Origin: Candidatus Sigynarchaeota archaeon
GTDB lineage: Archaea; Asgardarchaeota; Jordarchaeia; Jordarchaeales; Jordarchaeaceae
NCBI GenBank assembly: GCA_030587505.1
Contig: JAUQYY010000015.1
Span: forward strand, 1 to 6,690
Length of the DNA: 6,690 nt
Direction: 5' to 3'
In this document: positions 5,748-6,690 of the stretch, piece by piece
How the letters are laid out: each line of letters begins with the position of its first letter
Position numbering within the stretch: position 1 is the stretch's first letter
Position numbers and translations under genes: made by a program
The notes under the pieces: model-generated
What the model was told of the DNA's origin: nothing
The model's database searches: none
The model's input: the letters and a program-made list of their open reading frames with translations, nothing else

Positions 5748-6521
5748 TTACTCCCTGATGGCGAATGCTCTGCAGGGCAGGACCGTTACCGGTACTGATT
5801 TTGCGGCCATCTTGTCCACGGGCTCTATTCTCAGCGGCGGAAAGCACACGGTGAGTTTTTCCATGTCCCGCACTCTTTCTAGGTTTAGGTTTTCTATGAT
5901 TAGGCAGTTTGCGTTTAGGAGGATTAGATGGTTTGTGGCCTTTGGGTCTTTTATTGGTTGAAGGAAGCTTTCGGCTCCCTCGTCGATGATGTAAGGGAAG
6001 GAGGGTGGAAAATCCGGCTTGTCCACGGAGGGACAGTCTATTCCCAGTGCCGTGAGGCCGAAGTTGGCGATGACCTCGGCGCATTCTCGCTCGATTACTG
6101 GGAAGTCTCTGAAGTATTTTTCGTGGCTTGTTCTCCAGTACCTGCCGAATCCCGTTTTTATAAGTAGCACCCTTCCTCTGAGGGTGGGTATCTCCTTAAG
6201 TTTTTCAATTAGCTCTTCGGCTGTTATGCGGCCGTTTTCGCCTTTACTTAGCTCAACCGTTAGGGCTTCGCAGACAAAGTTTGGTATGCTGTAGTCGTGT
6301 GGCCTCTTCCCGGCTAGTAGGAATGACGAGGGAAAATCTATGTGTGTTCCACAGTGCGTTTCCAAATTAATTACTAAGGATAGGTAATGAAAGCTTTGCT
6401 TCCCGATGGTAACACTGTGGCCTACGGCTTTTAGGCGGAAATCATAGTTGAACTTGTTGGGAAATGCGGCTTCCCCCGCAAAATCGTAGAGGTAGGGCTG
6501 GGTCAGATCAACTATGTTCAA
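5748..6521 (-). CDS. Cyclase / kynurenine formamidase family metal-dependent hydrolase
   Basis: This 257-residue protein belongs to the cyclase family (PF04199), which includes kynurenine formamidase KynB, isatin hydrolase and polyketide-cyclase-like proteins. Its signature is 'HCGTHIDFP' with His56, His60 and Asp62. Later motifs are 'GIDCPSVD' (160-167) and 'NHLILLNANCLIIENL', with His198 and Glu210 twelve residues apart as in KynB. The family motif usually ends DxPxH; here that His is Ser66, so one ligand of the second metal site seems lost. There is no signal peptide; it is likely cytoplasmic. The start is a TTG with GAGAGG eight bases upstream. It converges on hdrA and is not part of the operon, and no tryptophan-degradation genes are nearby, so the substrate is unknown. 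A formamidase or other amide/lactone hydrolase is the best guess. Confidence 0.88.
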   Translation of the reverse strand: MNIVDLTQPYLYDFAGEAAFPNKFNYDFRLKAVGHSVTIGKQSFHYLSLVINLETHCGTHIDFPSSFLLAGKRPHDYSIPNFVCEALTVELSKGENGRITAEELIEKLKEIPTLRGRVLLIKTGFGRYWRTSHEKYFRDFPVIERECAEVIANFGLTALGIDCPSVDKPDFPPSFPYIIDEGAESFLQPIKDPKATNHLILLNANCLIIENLNLERVRDMEKLTVCFPPLRIEPVDKMAAKSVPVTVLPCRAFAIRE

Positions 6522-6529
6522 TAATAAAA

Positions 6530-6535
6530 CCTCTC
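6530..6535 (-). promoter_or_regulatory. Ribosome binding site of the cyclase-family gene
   Basis: GAGAGG on the minus strand is eight bases before the TTG at 6521 and decides that start, as no ATG is available nearby in frame. Confidence 0.6.
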
Positions 6536-6541
6536 AACAGG

Positions 6542-6549
6542 TTTTTATA
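6542..6549 (-). promoter_or_regulatory. TATA-like box upstream of the cyclase-family gene
   Basis: TATAAAAA on the minus strand is a good archaeal TATA box. Its distance would put transcription start almost on the TTG codon, which conflicts with the ribosome binding site at 6530-6535. Either the start of transcription is closer to the box than usual or the main promoter lies farther upstream. The flanks make it roughly palindromic (GGTTTTTATACC), so it could also fire to the right. Confidence 0.35.
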
Positions 6550-6690
6550 CCCTTGACGGGTACAAGCTGTTTCGACGTTATGGGTATGTGTTTGTTATTT
6601 GTTCTGCGTATCCCTACATTAGTATGGTTCTGGCGTTTTGGTTGTCGGACGAGGCAAGGGTGTTTGGATTTTGTTAGTTTCCACCAGGGT
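6550..6690. other. Right-edge stretch without a convincing gene
   Basis: Short open frames run through here on both strands, including a plus-strand frame from an ATG at 6580 to the edge, but none has a ribosome binding site or a recognisable family. It is best left as intergenic or the edge of an unseen gene. Confidence 0.4.

Noticed and set aside
6580..6690. Leaderless protein gene running off the right edge
   Set aside because: It has an unusual Trp/Cys-rich product, no family similarity and no ribosome binding site; competing open frames exist on both strands.
1..6690. CRISPR array or toxin-antitoxin pair
   Set aside because: No regularly spaced repeats were seen, and the small protein at 1074-1310 has no partner gene.

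Overview
The window looks archaeal. TATA-box-type promoters sit at typical distances from genes, Shine-Dalgarno sites accompany GTG and TTG starts, one terminator is T-rich, and the core is a soluble heterodisulfide reductase set, hdrC-hdrB-hdrA. Such sets occur in methanogens, Archaeoglobi and many uncultured lineages such as Bathyarchaeia-like groups. The lineage cannot be fixed from this window, and no methanogenesis marker is present.

Layout. (1) 1-874, minus: the 5' two thirds or so of a GC-rich transposase gene that runs off the left edge. Its leader carries a strong two-part inverted repeat (889-931), and a palindromic TATA-like box lies at 975-984. (2) 1074-1310, plus: a small hypothetical protein. 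(3) 1311-1886: about 575 bases without a gene but rich in structure. It holds hairpins at 1349-1370 and 1383-1456, a hairpin in AT-rich DNA at 1542-1562, a promoter at about 1598, a set of hairpins at 1636-1785 that may be a non-coding RNA or long leader, and a second promoter at 1801 just before hdrC. (4) 1887-5705, plus: hdrC (TTG start), hdrB (GTG start overlapping the hdrC stop) and hdrA, a tight operon ending in a T-rich tract. (5) 5748-6521, minus: a cyclase / kynurenine-formamidase family hydrolase, convergent with hdrA. (6) 6522-6690: its promoter region and no convincing gene.

How the genes work together. HdrB carries both cysteine sets for the two non-cubane [4Fe-4S] clusters that reduce a disulfide. 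HdrC carries two ferredoxin-type clusters that wire HdrB to HdrA. HdrA carries FAD and further clusters, and is the site of flavin-based electron bifurcation in characterised complexes. This HdrA ends in an MvhD/FlpD-like domain, the module that normally receives electrons from a hydrogenase or formate dehydrogenase, yet no such partner gene is in view. The electron donor and the disulfide substrate are therefore open.

Most worth checking: the structured DNA/RNA upstream of hdrC, an extra two-cysteine insertion in the FAD region of HdrA, the shortened metal-site motif in its MvhD-like tail, and a cyclase-family enzyme lacking one expected metal-ligand histidine.
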